From assembly GCA_031269635.1 (NCBI GenBank), contig JAISYY010000363.1, forward strand, positions 1 through 7,121: DNA of 7,121 nt, in the 5' to 3' direction. The notes beneath the pieces are model-generated. The model saw nothing but the letters and a program-made list of their open reading frames with translations, had not been told where the DNA came from and searched no databases. Position numbers and translations under genes: made by a program. Source of the stretch: Tannerella sp. Its GTDB lineage: Bacteria > Bacteroidota > Bacteroidia > Bacteroidales > Tannerellaceae. Shown piece after piece: positions 6,921 to 7,121 of this stretch; the stretch's first letter is position 1; each line of letters begins with the position of its first letter.

Positions 6921-6942
6921 ATACTTGATATTTTACCCTAAA
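6911..6942 (-). promoter_or_regulatory. Candidate Bacteroidota promoter for the parA operon
   Basis: The minus strand has TACTTTTG (forward 6911-6918), a match to the TAnnTTTG -7 consensus. A near-consensus -33 TTTA (forward 6939-6942) lies 20 bases upstream. Transcription would start near 6904, giving a leader of about 160 bases that runs through the 20-bp repeats. A second -7-like box, TATTTTTG, lies at 6842-6849 but has no -33 partner at the right distance. The promoter sits just downstream of the leuB stop, consistent with a new transcription unit at parA. I see no clear leuB terminator in this interval. Confidence 0.5.
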
Positions 6943-6958
6943 CTTTCCCTGTTCTTCC

Positions 6959-7121
6959 CTAATTTCTCGCTATTTCCCCTGCTATCCAATCGCCCACGTC
7001 CGAAGTATGGTATGATTTGCCGTTTTGTGAAATGTCTTCGGTCACGATGCCGGAGGCCATTGATGCGGAGACGGCGCGGCGTATGGCACTGCCTTCTTCG
7101 TGCAGGTTGAAGGCGTATTCG
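6959..7121 (-). CDS. leuB: 3-isopropylmalate dehydrogenase LeuB, C-terminus (partial, runs off right edge)
   Basis: The minus-strand frame ending at TAG 6959-6961 gives 53 residues that match the end of LeuB. They contain E-E-G-S-A-I-R-R-A-V, then G-I-V-T-E-D-I, then S-D-V-G-D-W-I-A-G near the terminus. LeuB oxidatively decarboxylates 3-isopropylmalate with NAD+ in leucine biosynthesis in the cytosol. The V-T-E-D and (S/T)-x-(D/E)-V-G-(D/N)-W-I motifs favour LeuB over the related NAD isocitrate or tartrate dehydrogenases, but the catalytic core is outside the window. This frame is coding; the plus-strand frame over the same bases is a shadow. It is probably the end of a separate leucine operon. 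Confidence 0.82.
   Translation of the reverse strand, partial: EYAFNLHEEGSAIRRAVSASMASGIVTEDISQNGKSYHTSDVGDWIAGEIARN

Overview
This window looks like a chromosomal segment from a member of the Bacteroidota, most likely the order Bacteroidales. Three things point there. First, upstream regions carry TAnnTTTG-type -7 boxes, the sigma-ABfr promoter class of that phylum. Second, most starts lack a Shine-Dalgarno sequence and sit behind AT-rich leaders. Third, a DUF5683 membrane protein, a family I know from Bacteroidota, lies between parB and a LysM lytic transglycosylase gene. No species assignment is possible from the sequence alone.

Every gene I can support is on the minus strand, so transcription runs from right to left. 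At the right edge (6959-7121) is the 3' end of a leucine-biosynthesis gene, leuB. A 215-bp AT-rich intergenic region (6744-6958) follows, with a candidate promoter and a short 20-bp-period repeat. Next comes a tight five-gene run with gaps of only 4-17 bp: parA (5973-6743), parB (5074-5955), a DUF5683 gene (4281-5069), an MltD-like LysM lytic transglycosylase (2744-4267) and a bifunctional Rel/SpoT (p)ppGpp enzyme (465-2729). This is probably one operon. It links chromosome segregation (ParA ATPase, ParB CTPase), envelope and peptidoglycan remodelling (DUF5683, MltD) and the stringent response (Rel).

The left end (1-464) is accessory in character. At 196-390 is a frame-intact but start-less C-terminal tail of an Rpn-family PD-(D/E)XK nuclease / putative transposase. 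At 1-59 is the first 19 codons of a second, apparently complete Rpn-family gene leaving the window. That gene has its own well-formed Bacteroidota promoter at 91-121.

The core operon looks ordinary for the phylum. The items most worth a second look are the isolated Rpn tail beside a full-length paralogue (a deletion scar, or possibly a free-standing antitoxin-like small protein) and the phased repeats with DnaA-box-like 9-mers upstream of parA. I do not see a convincing wholly new system.
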